DNA of 64,000 bases, taken from the NCBI GenBank assembly GCA_038380795.1, contig CM076266.1, positions 37,585,425 through 37,649,424 on the forward strand. Direction: 5' to 3'. The position numbers and the translations under genes were made by a program. The notes under the pieces were generated by a model, which was given only the letters and a program-made list of their open reading frames with translations, was not told the DNA's origin and did not search any database. How positions within the stretch are numbered: position 1 is the stretch's first letter; the number at the start of each line of letters is the position of its first letter. Source of the DNA: Pyrocephalus nanus. Its lineage: Eukaryota; Chordata; Aves; Passeriformes; Tyrannidae. This document shows positions 10,101-22,781 of this stretch, in pieces.

Positions 10101-13100
10101 ATACAAATGAAATCCTACTTCCTCACTTTGTACCGGTGTCAAAAAGCATGAATGCTTTGGAGTGTTTCATGTGCAGCATTAGGGACCAAAGAGAACTGTT
10201 GCTGTATTTGTCAGCTTTAAGAAGGCATGGTCTAAACATTTGTGCATGTTTGTAAATCCCTAGTTAAGAGCAGCCATGTGTCCGCTTGGCAAAATCTTAT
10301 TGTAGCTGTGAAAAGTAAGGAAGTGATAAACCTTCTCCTTGACCTGCCAGGGGAATAAATGTTCTTTATGCTGGCACAGTTCCCTTCTGTAGCCTCTGAC
10401 AGACATGTACCCATAGCTTTCTGAAAATACTTGAAGATTATTTATTTTTCAACTAAATCAGGATAGATGTCTTTTCAAATTATTTCTACTAATGGATGTC
10501 ACGTGAAATGGCTTGGCTAGTCCTGGCATTGTTTAAAAAAGACACTCCAAAATACCATCCCCAATTGAATTAGTAAAACTGGTTTCTGTGTCACTGTTAA
10601 ATATTATTAATCCTTAAGAAACTCACATACATTCTATAAAAAAGAAAACCAAAACAAATATCAAATAACTTTGTCCCAGAAGACCAGCAGATATTTTGTT
10701 AAGGGATTTGTATGAAGATTTTTTTTTCTGTTTCAGGTTTTGCCTTATTACCATTTGAAGATTTTTTTTTTAATTTTACTGATTTCTTTTAAACCCCATT
10801 AGAAAAACTCTCATTAGAAAAAAAAATATCCTGTGAACAGCTATCAGACATGGTTTTTTAACTCCATAGCAAAATAACGTTATGGGCATTAAAATGTGGG
10901 GTTTCTCTTTTTTCTTTTAATCTTTTTTTTTTTTTTTTTTGGTTCCGCTCCTCCTAGTTTCAAAACATGATTAGCTGCTACTGTTTTGATAATGATGAAG
11001 TATTGTGAAAGGCTCATGATACTTTAAATGAAAAAAGCTTATTTGAATCGCCACACTACCTCTTTAGACCCTTCCCCATCTCCCCTTCCCCATTTTCTAT
11101 GACTTTTTTGGGATATTTTTTTCTATCATTTTGCTCTAAGTGCTGTCAAAGTAGATGCTCAGCTGTAGTGGGTCTGGCACATACATATAAACTGCTAATG
11201 GACCTATTGTAATAACAAGTAGATCCAGCTCTTAAATTTACAGTTCCATCTAGAAAAGAAATACTGTTTTTCAACTGGAGTGTTCAATGTAATGAAAAGC
11301 CTTTCCTTTTTCAGCAGCATATTTTGCAGTCTGATCATGGTGAATTCCAAGTTCATTTCAATGAAGTATAACATTTTTAATCCGTAGAGCACAGGGAGGT
11401 CTGTTCTTAAAAGCTTAGAACAGGAAGGTCAGGTGTAGGTCATTTTAGAAGATGTGACCTGTCCAGGGAGGAGGAGCTCTGCAGGTATTTAAGGTGTTTG
11501 TAAGCAGGTGAAGAATCAGTGCTCTGTTTCTTCAACTTATGTGTTTTTTCTTTAGGGCAGTTTGTGGAAATAAAGATTTCCTCCTAAGCAGTGTAAAAAA
11601 AACCCGTTTTAGATAAAATTGTATCATGTTTGTACTTTTAAAGTGCTCTCTGTATGCTTCCAGTTAGTGTTTGAAGAACTTCATTTCCAAAAGCAAAACT
11701 TTGCCTTTCTGCAGGGATGGGGAGAACCACCCTGCAGCTTTTAGAGTGTTTTGGGGTTAAAATACTGTGCATCTGAATTTTGGACCTTCAGGTGTGAATT
11801 AGTACATTTTCAAAACCTAATGGAGTCAGGAAGTAAATAGTATTGTGAGATAATGAAGCCGAGCCCAATTTTAATCCATCCTTGTTTGGTATCAAAACCA
11901 CCAGCACTGCGGAGGAAAGGATTTCTCTGCAGCAAGTTCTCTGGGTGCTCCTGGGACCTTCTCAGGCATGGCTGAGGCTGGCACTTCTACCTTTGCATAA
12001 CTTGCTACCCCAGCTATCAAGGTCAGTTTTTCTTGGCCATGTCCAGGTGCATCTCACGTAACTGTAGTGACACCTGGCTAGCACTCACATTCACGTGGCA
12101 GCCTTGAGGTGCTTGGGGTCAGGGACACATGCAGCGCTTTTTCTTTTACTCTTAATAAATTATTTTAAATTAAACCTAATACTGGTTTTATTTTTGCTCT
12201 CATTCTATTGCACTTAATTCTCTTAGCAAAGTTACAGCAACTTGCAGGACAGAGAGGGAAAGACCTCTGGTGGTAAACATTTACAGCACAGCCATCTGGC
12301 TATCTCTGACTTCTTCCAAGAATTGTAAGGTGATGTACTTAAAATTAAGAGTGAGAAACATCTTGCCTGCAGTGGGTTTGGTTTGTTTTTTTTGTGAAAA
12401 AAAGTTAAACTCTTCCCCAAATAGCTTAACAATAATGTCTTTGATTAGAGTAAAAGGTGGGATGTGAAAATACTAATGCAAAAGAATAGATTGTGCTGGG
12501 AGTCCAAGTGTTTGCTGGAGTTTCTGATACTCATCTTGAACAATGGAAAATAATCTGTCAGTTCTCAGCTCTAATATTTTAAGTTGCAATTTGTCACTGA
12601 GATTTATTTTAATTAAATTCCTTCTCTAATGGTTGTGGTTATCACAGCATTAGTTTTATTTAGTTAAAAGTTGAAGAACGCTGCTTGCAAGTCCTACTTT
12701 TGAGATATTCTTCCTCGTGCAATGTTGGACTGTCTTCATGTGTAGCTTATAGCCTCAGCTTTGCGGGAGAGAAGAAAAGGAATTACTATGCAGGGCTTCT
12801 TTCCCACATTTATTATTCTCTGGGGAAAAAACAGAAAAATCTCTTCTGTGCTTTTTAGGATAATGTGTTTCAGTGAAGTACGACCATGTGTCTTCTATCA
12901 TGGCCTTTCTCTCCAGGCTATTGATCTGCTTAGCCTGGGTTGGTGGCCTCTGCAAATGAACTGGATGTTGCACCTTATTGTTCAGAAGGGAAACTCTTTC
13001 ACAGTTCTGCTAAGTGTCATCTTGAAAACACACATTTTTGTGCCCGATGGATTAAAATGTGTGCACTTTGTCATATAAATGATGGATTTTTATTTTTACT

Positions 13101-13949
13101 TATTTTTGCTTTTTTTCAGCAACTCACCAAAGCAAACAGCGTTCCTCACAATTCTTTAATTATAATTTCGGAAAGGCATCCTTTTTTTCTTTTTCCCTCT
13201 TAAATTTTAATTTTTTTTTTCTTCTGTTACTTTTCTACTATTACTGAGCTGCCTGGATTTTCACAGTTATAAAATACAAATACAGTGACTGCAATTCATC
13301 TGACATCATGACCAGTTTTATTGTCTGCTTTACAAAGATTCTGTCATGTATTTGCTGTCTGGAACTTTGAAGAAATAATACAGCTGAAAAGAATTATTGT
13401 AAGAGCAGGAAACATTAGTTGAAAGTAATGGAACATCTTCCATTGTAGTGGAAGAGGCATTTAATGAAAGTACTTGTGGCATTAATTGAAAGGTGTGTTT
13501 CATGTTTCACTAAACGCATATGGCTTAGGGAAGGAAAAGAAGTACAATTTTTTCAGTATAGGACAAGAACTAATATTAAAAGATAACTTAATGATTTTTA
13601 TTCAGGTTGAGCAGCTTGATTATTCCCAAAACCTTGAATACCTGCACTTGTCACTGCTTTGCAGCTTTAAGTGCATACAATTTGTGGTTCGAGAATCTCC
13701 TGACGTAACTAGATATGGAAATACTATTCTTTAAATGCTTGTTCATTGCAACAAGCTTAGCCTTCTGGAGTAATTTGTAACCATCTAGTGATTAATATCT
13801 AACATCTCTGTTCCAGCACTGGTAGCCAAACTTGGCTAAATGTTGAAAAAATACACAACCTTCCCACATAGCTACAGAAAACTTGAGAGACATAGGTAAA
13901 AGGTTGTGTTAGACCTTTTTGGTTTTTTAAATGTTTATTTTGAATGTTG
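7127..13949. other. unassigned unique AT-rich sequence
   Basis: Almost 7 kb shows no recognised gene or transposon. It holds a short TTTA repeat at 7618-7639, a T18 run at 10923-10940 and many smaller T and A runs. TGACGTAA at 13701-13708 fits the CREB/ATF and PAR-bZIP site class, but there is no promoter context. Open frames of up to 118 codons overlap in several frames and show no domain. Confidence 0.65.
10923..10940. repeat. T18 homopolymer
   Basis: This is an uninterrupted run of eighteen thymines. It could be a decayed poly(A) tail in reverse orientation, but no retrocopy body is recognisable beside it. Confidence 0.9.
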
Positions 13950-14400
13950 ATAGAATAATTTAGATCAGAAAAGTCCAGCCCTTAACCCAGCACTGCCATG
14001 TCCACCACTAAACTGTGTCTCACAGAACCACACATACATGTCTTGTGGATACCTCCAGGGATGGTGACTCCTCCACTTACCTGGGTAGTCTGTTTCGGTT
14101 TTTGACAATGCTTTTGGTGAAGAAACTAACATCTAGTCTGAACTTCCCCTGGTAACCTGAGGCCATTCTCTCTTGTCCTATCATTTGTTACATGGTAGAA
14201 GAGGCTGACCCCAATCTCACTGCAACCTCTCCTCGGGTCCCCCCTAAACTTCCTTGTTTCCAGGCTAAACAATGCCACTTCCCTCAGCCGCTCCTCACAG
14301 GACTTGTGCTCCAGACCCTTCACCAGCTTCGTTGCCCTTCACTGGACACACAATCCAGCATCTCAATGTCTTTCCTGTAGTGAGGGCCCCAAAATATTCC
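13950..14400 (-). mobile_element. CR1 LINE, 5'-truncated, antisense
   Basis: About 450 bp reads as the reverse complement of the CR1 3' region: an AGCACTGCCATGTCCACCAC block near the left end, then GATACCTCCAGGGATGGTGA, CTCTTGTCCTATC, CCAGGCTAAACAATGCC and CTTCACCAGCTTCGTTGCCC. On the minus strand the part from about 14340 down to 14130 encodes a worn C-terminus of ORF2 (the reverse transcriptase protein), with wording such as [20 protein letters not shown]. Small deletions are visible near 13968 (in the 3' untranslated part) and near 14230. No intact protein remains. The right boundary is approximate. Confidence 0.93.
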
Positions 14401-15239
14401 TGACATTCCCTGTTTGTTGAGGACAGTGAAGGAGGTTCCAAATAGCAATCCCGAGACAAAACTTTATCTGTCTGGATGTGTTGTCATGAGCAGTGGGGCT
14501 GACTTCATCTTGCCTGCAGATTTCCTGTGCAATCTGGGAATTGTGTAGCTCTGCATTCTCCTGCTAGCCACCACGTTGCCCTCTAATTAGGAGCTGAAGC
14601 ACCAGTGCTGGCTGCTTCTGAGTTTTAGCATGGAAGTGTTTGGCTGAGCATAAGCAGCCTCGTGGACAGCGGTGCTCAAGTGGTGAAATGGGCACCTGGG
14701 GCTGCAGAGCCGCATCTGGATTTTTACCTTGAGATGTGGCACGTGCCTGTGGAGTAAAAAGGCAAAGCAAACCAAAATGAGATAGCTCTGGTGTGCGAGT
14801 GAGGGAAGCACCCTGCATGTGGACTACTTAATCAAATCTTTGCAAACTACTCTGAGGAGTCTTCAGGAGAAGGAGATTTGATGATGTTTTTAATTTGGAG
14901 CCAAGTGCAGTTTCTTATTGTCACTTTGTGTTGTTTCAAAAGCATCTCTTGTGAGAGTGTCCTGTTGAAAGCATCTATCTGGTCTGTATTGCTTATTTAT
15001 TTTTTTATTGGGGGAGGGAGGGATTACAACATGACTGGCATTAAAATAATACATTCCTAAATTTCTGTGCTTAAGGTTATGGGTGTTAGCACTCTTTGCA
15101 GCTTCCAAAAACTGAAAGAAATATGGAACCTGGAGTTTTGTGAACAGGTAGAAATATAATTCTGACTTTCTCCTGTTGTGTATTTTTATATTCCAGGATA
15201 ATTTGCTTAATGCTCCTTTTTCAGGGAACCAGTTGTTTT
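14401..15239. other. unassigned unique sequence
   Basis: No gene is recognised. It lies between the CR1 copy and the second CpG island. Overlapping short open frames on both strands at 14564-15306 are not related to any family I know. A GGGGGAGGGAGGG purine tract lies near 15009-15021. Confidence 0.65.
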
Positions 15240-15240
15240 G

Positions 15241-15545
15241 CAGGTTCATATGCCCTTGCGAGATTTCGTTCCAGCCGCGCCTCGTGCGGTTTAGCGCTTC
15301 GCCCACAGTTCACAGTTCGTTTGCTTCGAATATGCACGCGTGCGATTGCACGGGGGGGGGTGCGAGGACTGCGGGCGAGGGGATCCTGACGACCCGTGCG
15401 TGTTTGGTTTTCCCGCCGGGAGCGCCGGGTGGCTGCAGTTCCGCAGGCGCGGCAGCAGAGGGCGCTGCAGGGCAGGGGATGGCCGGGGCCCGCCGCGCTG
15501 CTCCCGGCGGCTCCTCCCGCTCCCTGCGGGTCTGCCTCGGCAGCC
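15241..15545. promoter_or_regulatory. CpG island, candidate promoter or CTCF-bound element
   Basis: By hand count about 37 CpG dinucleotides lie in 305 bp, with abrupt AT-rich edges. It contains the perfect palindrome GCACGCGTGC at 15334-15343, which shows the GCGTG core used by AHR/ARNT-type factors on both strands, a G9 run at 15352-15360, and a CTCF-like motif at 15452-15465. I see no TATA box and no recognisable first exon. The open frames through it (up to 140 codons) are what a stop-poor GC-rich stretch gives by chance. It may be an orphan island, an alternative promoter or an insulator-type element. Confidence 0.6.
15452..15465 (+). promoter_or_regulatory. CTCF-like core motif
   Basis: GCAGCAGAGGGCGC matches the degenerate CTCF core CCASYAGRKGGCRS at 13 of 14 positions; only the first base differs. 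It lies inside a CpG island, which fits CTCF's preference for open GC-rich sites. A one-mismatch hit to this pattern is expected about once by chance in a window of this size when both strands are searched, so the motif alone does not prove binding. Confidence 0.45.
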
Positions 15546-15771
15546 CTTCTTGCTGCCATGTATTACGTATTTTTAAAATTTTTATATGCGTTTTATAATA
15601 TTTTTATATTATGTTACACTATGGTATTATATATTAGCTTTTGAAGTGCTAGCTACCCTGGTCCTTAAGCCTGTTAACACTCTCTAGGAAACTGCGATTC
15701 GGTTTACGTGCTGATGCTACTCAGATTTCAATTACCATGAAGGTTCTAACAATGATTTGTAGTTAATCGTT

Positions 15772-15861
15772 AAAAAAACAAACAAAAAAAAAACAAAACA
15801 AAAAAACCAACAAACAAACAAAAACAAACAAACAAAAAACCAACAACAACCAACCAACAAC
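15772..15861. repeat. 90-bp tract of only A and C
   Basis: For 90 bases the plus strand contains no G and no T: runs of A broken by AAAC, AAC and CCAA words. It begins about 225 bp past the second CpG island. It is low-complexity and not an exact tandem array. Confidence 0.9.
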
Positions 15862-18800
15862 TCTATTTGCAGTACAGTTTTATTTTTCACCTCAAAAATA
15901 TCATCTTGAGGTCACTGACAAAAATAGGACTGGTAGGAAGAGGCAGACTGGGCACTTAGGGTGGTACCATATGAAAAGCCTTAAAATGCCTCCAGTTTGT
16001 TCATGAACAGAACAAACATGTGGCATGTTTGTCTGTAATCTTGCTTTCTCTAACCACCTTTGAGACTCTTTATAACTGGAGAGCATCTTCCTTCCCGTAA
16101 TGTTTAAGACAACATGACTAATTTTGAGATTTACTTAAGTAATTGAGAAAACTATTTGCAAGCTGATACCTTTTATTTATTTGTTTTTTAAAAATTATTT
16201 TAAACATGATTTATTTTCATGAAATTTACTGACCAAATCTAACTAAGCAATTGAGTTTTAAAATGTAGAGAGTTATGGGGGAGGGTTTTGGGAGTTGCAT
16301 GTATTATCACTTGTGTTGTCAAACTGACTCACTGGAAAACAAAATATATTCATTTCAAAATAGGATCCTGTTTAAAAATAGATATATTTCTTTCAGATTG
16401 TGATAATTGTTCCCATTTTACTTGTGTAATCAGTATTAGATGATCTGTTTCTTGAACATCTTGATTAATTTAAGAACATTTTAAATTAGATGGCAATGCT
16501 TTAAAGTGAAAAATTTTGAGATATTACAGATACTAAGAATCTGTTCCTGTTGATACTCGTGAAAGTGAGGGCTTTGGCATTTTTTAGTGGGCTTTGGTTT
16601 AATATCCTGCTGTCCTACATTTTATGATGAAGTTTGACTGTGTGTGTGGTACTTTGCTAATCCCTTGAAAGGCGAGGCAGTTGTAGCAAAGTGTGTGATT
16701 CAAACCAGTTTTCTGCATATTTAAATGCATGCCTTCATGTTGCCCTCCTCAGGGCACTGCTCACTTGTGGGAAGCAAAGCAGGTAATTTTCTTTGAGCTC
16801 CCTTTATGCCCCATTTGCATGCTGCACTACTGCTCCATTTTGCTTGCAAAGCAACGCCATCAAAAAAGTACATTTATGCTGTATTTAATTTCAGATTATG
16901 GAGTCCTAGAAATTAATTATGGATTTTTTTGTTGGCACATAGAATTATACTTTTCTTCTGGTTTCAAAAATCCATGATTTCCCCCACCCCCCCGGCTTAG
17001 GCTCAATCTGTGCAAAAGCTTGAGAACAAGCAAAGATTGCTTAGCTTAGCTGTGTCTCAGTCCTCTCAAACGATGCCTTCCTTTTAATGCTATCAAACCT
17101 TCATAGGTTGCTGAGTTTAAGTTTCTGACTGGGGCTCAAAAAGTGCAGAATACAAATCTGTTGATCAAAGAGTCTGTTACGCTGAACTGGGGCACTGGGA
17201 AGGAGAAAAATGTGTCTCTACAGTCACCAAGCCACTGGTGTGATGTGTTCTCAGCACGGCTGCTTTTTCTGTGAGCTTTCATGCAGATGTAGCTGTAGTC
17301 AGTCAGACCCAAGGTCCCTGTTAAACAGCATTTTGGCACAGGCTTCACTGAGGATGCCTTTCTGGGCAATAGGAATAGAGGAAGTGTTGATCCTCCTGGA
17401 GAATATTCTCACAGTCACCTGCAAATTGTGTCTCAGCGATTTCCCTGAATCAAGTGGCATCTCTGTATGGTTTGCAAGTAGAAAATGAAAATTAACAAAT
17501 GCTGCTGTGAGAATGTAAAAGGAATCTATGTCCTTGGCTTCCATTTTCCAGAAATAAAGCCTCATGGGAGAAAATGAGTTTATAACGTGGTAGAGAAGCT
17601 CAGAGCCATACAAGGCCTCAGGACTTTTCTAGGGGAATAGGATAGCTCTTATGTCACCAAGTTCTTCAGGTCCCTGATGACAGCATTGCCTTCTGAGAAA
17701 AGTCTGGGGAAAAGAAGGTGACAGGTGTCTGATGCCTCTGTTGACAGATTGTGTGATGCTCTCTGTGCTCAATTTCAGGCTGAGATGGAGTAAAATTCAC
17801 ACATGAAAGTGTGTGAGGGCAAGAGGGCAGGACAGTGCATGTAAGTGTGCATGTGTACACACACAGAAGACTCTTGCACGCTGACTACAGTGGTGTCACT
17901 TCAGAAAGCCTTCTTCCTGTGACCTAAACAGCAGGCATTAGCAGCACTTTGCACATTCTACATACATTTCAATAAAAGCACAGCTTTTAAAATCAGTACA
18001 AATGGTGTTAAGTCAGCCTGATTTTAAAAAAAAAAAAAAAAAAAAAAAGCAAAACAAACAAAACCCCCCAAAAAAATGTTTTCTGGTAATTTAAAGAAAA
18101 ATAATTCATATGTTATGAAAAACATATTCAGAATAGTAGTCTGGACGTTCAGGATTCCATTTGGGTGAATGGAGGATGACAGGGCTGAATTCTTATTCCT
18201 GCATTTGTATGTAAATAAAGACTTTGAAAATCAACACAGATTTTCTGTTTTCAGGCAAGTTTCACTCGAGCCAAGCTAACCTCGTGACTGAATTGAAAAC
18301 TCTTTCTGCAAACGTTTAAAAATAGTCATTTCTTAGTTTTCCTATTGCACTGCTCTGACAAGTGGAAAAATAAAGACGTTTGAGTCCTATGAGTGTGTGT
18401 GTTGTAAGTAAAAAAGCAAATCTATGCAGGTTATCGGTCAGTAATAGTTAGACCATGGAACAGCTGAAAACATGGAAACAATTTCCTCCCTAATTTGGGC
18501 AGATTGGAATGCATCCCCAAAATCCAAACGGAAATAGTAAAATTTAAAAACTTTTTATTAGTGCCTAACCCAGCTGCACCTGGCTGGCCTAATTGCCTTC
18601 AACCTGGTCATTACTCAAAGGCATGAAGTTTAGCCACCAACAGCACTTATTAATGTGTAATAGGAATTTACTTGTAAAACAGAATTATTGGAACGGTGTG
18701 ATATCATAAAGACAGAGGTGCTGACATTTTAGATTGTTTTATATAGGGATGTTGAGTTATAATTTAGGAGTTGGATATTCTTTGGGTGATTAATCATTCT

Positions 18801-18920
18801 TAGGTCTGATTTTAAATGTCTGGTGGATATATGTAGAATTAATGTTTGTAATGACCAACTCATGAAGCATACTTATGTGAATAAGGTCACATTTGGTTTC
18901 TGGACAATTTACTTCTCTAG
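15862..18920. other. unassigned unique AT-rich sequence
   Basis: No gene is recognised. It includes a C-rich run at 16980-16994 and an A23 homopolymer at 18026-18048, followed by an A/C-rich tail to about 18076. Open frames up to 104 codons overlap on both strands and carry no domain. Confidence 0.65.
18026..18048. repeat. A23 homopolymer
   Basis: Twenty-three adenines in a row pass directly into an A/C-rich tail. No processed pseudogene is recognisable upstream, so I do not call a retrocopy. Confidence 0.9.
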
Positions 18921-19072
18921 CGTTTTGTGAAAGGTTGGTGCAAAACCTAGAAATGCTGAGGCCGCAGTTTAATGAAATGTTTCAGCAAGACAGCCCCTCA
19001 CCGATTTCTGTAAAGATGTCAAAGCCTGAGCCCATAAAAGTGCCTGCAAATTCTCCCCTTCATATCGATGGT
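18921..19072 (+). other. possible unrecognised coding exon (unproven)
   Basis: A 63-codon open frame (18893-19084) runs through a segment bounded by an acceptor-like TTTACTTCTCTAG ending at 18920 and a donor-like GTGAGA at 19073. Its peptide is balanced in composition, with a helical-looking start (VQNLEMLRPQFNEMFQQ) and a proline- and lysine-rich end (KPEPIKVPANSPL). Four CpGs persist although the surroundings are CpG-poor, which can mean constraint. I recognise no protein family. The donor has T at position -1, which is weak. A frame of this size is not rare by chance in 64 kb, so it could equally be a conserved noncoding element or nothing. Confidence 0.2.
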
Positions 19073-20110
19073 GTGAGAAACTGAATACATTAATTCTGTT
19101 GGACCTCAAACTTAGAATCTGTCAATATGATTCCAGTGATTGATGGTTACAGACTTTTACCTACCTCATAAATATAATGTGCCTTGATTACAGAGGCACT
19201 GCCAGTGCTGCTATAGTTAGTTATGTCAGCACTTCCATTGTAAATCCTGTTTCTTTAGGGGTTTATAACTCCATCATAAAAATTCACTCTGGGATGAAAT
19301 TTATACTATAGGCTTCTAGACTATAAGCAAGTCATTCAAAATGCAGATATACTAAAAAAAAAAAAAAAAAATCAGTTGAACAAAGGGAAAAACCCCAGAC
19401 TTGCTAATCTTTTCATCTCTATGTGTTATTTCTGTAGCTGAGAAATGGCTTCACTTTTGAGATGAAGGGTTGCTACCTTTTGCTCCCTAGTGGAAGTTAG
19501 GCTCTGTGTGGGTGTCTGTATGTAGGCACAAACATACATGTATATACTTTGTCATAAATATTTTTAAAACACATTATGTGTGCAGTAACTTTAAAGAGAA
19601 CTGTAGTATTATTACCTTGAAGTTTTTATCCACAACATAAACCAACACTAAACACCAATTTATAGATAAAATTCAATTGCTGCAGTGGAGCATGAAGGTC
19701 AAGGGGGAAAAGCATTAAAAACATATTCAGTTAAATACAGGGATTTGGGTGTGATCTTCACCTGGGCTAAGTTAACTCCAGTAAATATATATAGACTTAT
19801 GTGAGCAAAATGTCACTGACCCACATGTGATCTTTTTTTTTAAAAGGATTAATTGTTTAAAGCTTATTTTAAACAGGCTCTGATGTGTCATTGTAAAAAC
19901 ACAGTATTTTCCTAATACTTTATGATTACCTGCTAGAGTTTTTACTTTGGCAATGTTTTGTGCTTCTTTTGTCTAATGCAGTAGAACAGTCCTAGAGAGG
20001 TTTCTGTGCTGTTGGTGGTAAACAGCACTATAAGATACGAATTTTCTTAAATTACAGTAGAGTTTTGAATGCTCTTAAATGATTTTTCTTAGTCATTAAT
20101 ACACATTGTG

Positions 20111-20168
20111 ATTTTTTTGTTGTTGTTGTTTTTTTGTTTGTTTGGTTTTGTTGTTTTTTTTTTTTTTT
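20111..20168. repeat. T/G-rich low-complexity tract
   Basis: Runs of T are broken by TTG and TTTG words, with a T run of about fifteen at the right end. It is simple sequence without a fixed period. Confidence 0.85.
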
Positions 20169-22781
20169 GCTTACTTTTACACATTGCAAAGCTAGTGTTT
20201 GGATATCAAAGAAAACTGTAAACACTCTGTAATGTATGTTTCTGTGTTCCAGCCTGGTGATATGGTAGATAATGATTGGACCTTAATATGTGACACATCT
20301 TCCCAATTGGGATGTGTTTACAAGTAGTGTAAAACTGGCTCACTACCATTTAATTAATTAATGTGTCTTAGGTTTTATTAACCTTTTCTAACTGTGCACG
20401 TAACTGCTTTTCAAAGAATAATGAAAAAGAGAAGGAAAACTTCATTACTTCTTTTCCCAGTTTAGAAGTCTTCAGTTTTTCTCTTTGCAATATGGATTGA
20501 AGCTGTGTAGCTTTGATTCTCTCCTCTCTCTCCCTTCCTCTTCCCTTTACCCCCGCCCTATCTGCAAATAAAAAGACCAATCCTCCCAAAAAGCAGCTTG
20601 CATATATCAAAGAAGGAACCTGGAATCTTAAATAACTTTATTTATGAAAGAAGAGGGAGTGGGTGGTGGGACACTAGCACTAAACCTTTTGAGGGTGGAC
20701 ATCCGGCTCTCACAGTTTACTTGGCTGGTTGGATATCTTGAAAGCCTTAATTTAAAAGTCATCTAACAATTCTTTTTAATTGGCTCCAAAGTAAGTAGTT
20801 TAGCATTTGTTCTGATAAGGAGGTTTTTGGCTCTATGTGTGCCATAAAATCAGCAAAAAGAGGGATCTGTTTAATACAACAGTGATGCTGGGCTTTTTTG
20901 TTTCTAGGGTTTGCTCTAAACAGGATTTACCCCTTAAGGCAGCAGTAGCACACCATAAAAAGACCATTCTTTTACTCCACAGCAGCAAGGCTTTAACTTT
21001 CTGGTTTTCAGATTTCTTTTTTTAATAGGCAGCAATAACAAGACTTCCATAGGGTGGTTGTTATAAGTACTGTACATGGTGTCTAAGATTAGAATGCTTT
21101 GCCTACAATGTTTTATTACTTTTGCTTTATAAAGGCCTGGGAAAGAGCATCGAACAAACTTCAAGGTTCAGCTCGTGTTTCTGGAAACTTTTCTGGGTGG
21201 GGAAAGCTTGTAGATGGAACAAAGTCAAGCTGGTTTTGCTGACTTATATTATTGCTTGAATTCTCAAATCTGTGTACTCCCAAACCCTGAAAAATATCAT
21301 AAGTAGGAAAAAAAAAAAAAAAGGAACTGTGAAAGCCAGAGAATTTAATTGAAAATGTGGAATTAAATACTTCCACACACCATTAACTCTGTTGCTATAG
21401 AAATGTCAGCCTTTCTTTGCTCCCACATATCTATTCATTAAGTAGGTGTGGGATTTTTTTATCTGAGGATTTGTTCCTGCTTCCCCAGGAACTCAAAGCC
21501 TCGTTTACAGCTGTGGAGAGTATTTATTTGGAGAAGCTAGTTACTTTGTACCACCCTCTCAGTTCCTTTTATCATCTGTATATTTAAAGTCTCCTCCTGA
21601 CTAAGCTGTAGGCGGTCTGCTTTGACAGGTACCATGCAGAGCAGACACACACACACCCCCTCCTGCTGTCTAGTTCATGTGTTCAGTGTGTGTAATGTGA
21701 AATTTCATGCAAGGCCTATGAAGTTATGTTTTGTTTGTTTACAAAAAGCAGATTGTTTTATGTGGTTTTTCCCGCAGGTTGGTCATGATTGTTTTTTACC
21801 TGTTGTTAAAATTCCATTGGTAAGCTCTTTGTCTAATAACAAATTAACATTGTGAATCGTATGGGTCTGAGAAGTATGACTTCTCTGGAATGTCATGTTT
21901 TTCTAACGCTGTTCTAGTGCAGTGAGCTTCCTGTAATGTCAGTGATAGTCAGATGAACTGTTCTCAGATGTCGCTGAAGAATGTACAGCCATGCTCCTAA
22001 GGATGGGGAAACTTTCTTTTCCTGTCGTGTAAGCCCATGGTCCTGTGTGCTCATGGTGCATCAGATAATACTGGAAAAAAGACAATTTCAAGGGGTAAAG
22101 GGACATGCATTAGAAAGCAGTTCTGACCCAAGGTCTCCTACTCTTTCAATTGCCAAGTCATTAATAGAAATTTTTCAGTTTTCTAGAAGTTACTAGGAAC
22201 TCCTTTTACTGAAAGTTGTTCTTGGCTGTCCCCATGAGGTTGAAGCTGCATGAGATCCTGCCTTTTGATGCTTGTTTACTCATTCATATGCAGTTTCTCA
22301 TGGTTTTCACTTGTACTGATTGACACAGAAAATGTGGCAGACTTTTTCTGATGTTTGTTTTTGAATTGGATCAACTTATTGCCATGAAGTACTTTGGAAG
22401 GGAAAGACCAGCAAGTCAAAAGAAGAACACGCAGACTACTACAGATGAAGTAAAGCATCTTTACCCTTCTACAAAAGGGTACAAAATGGGTCCCCTGACT
22501 CTCCCTCCACTCTTCCCTAATCCTCTTGAAGCATCAGTGTGTATGCTTTCTTTGCACCTACAGGTACAGCAGGCTTTCAGGAATGAGTGGTATATTCATT
22601 CTGGCAATGTGAGCTATCTTGGTGCACGATGTGGTGGGTGCCCTGATCTTTTGATCCTTCGATGCAATGTAAGCTGAGCCTCCTTCTCAGAAGAGATGAG
22701 ATTATTCAATCATCTTATGCCAAAGTGTGCATGAGGTCTGGGAAAATGGTGTAATGTCACCACATTCCTTGAAACTGGTGA

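Noticed and set aside
15176..15644. Open frames of 78-140 codons through the second CpG island
   Set aside because: They overlap in several frames on both strands with compositions dictated by GC content, and there are no domains or consistent start and splice context.
18026..18048. A23 run as the tail of a processed pseudogene
   Set aside because: No gene-like body lies upstream and no target-site duplication is evident. The same applies to the A runs at 19354, 21308 and 45565.
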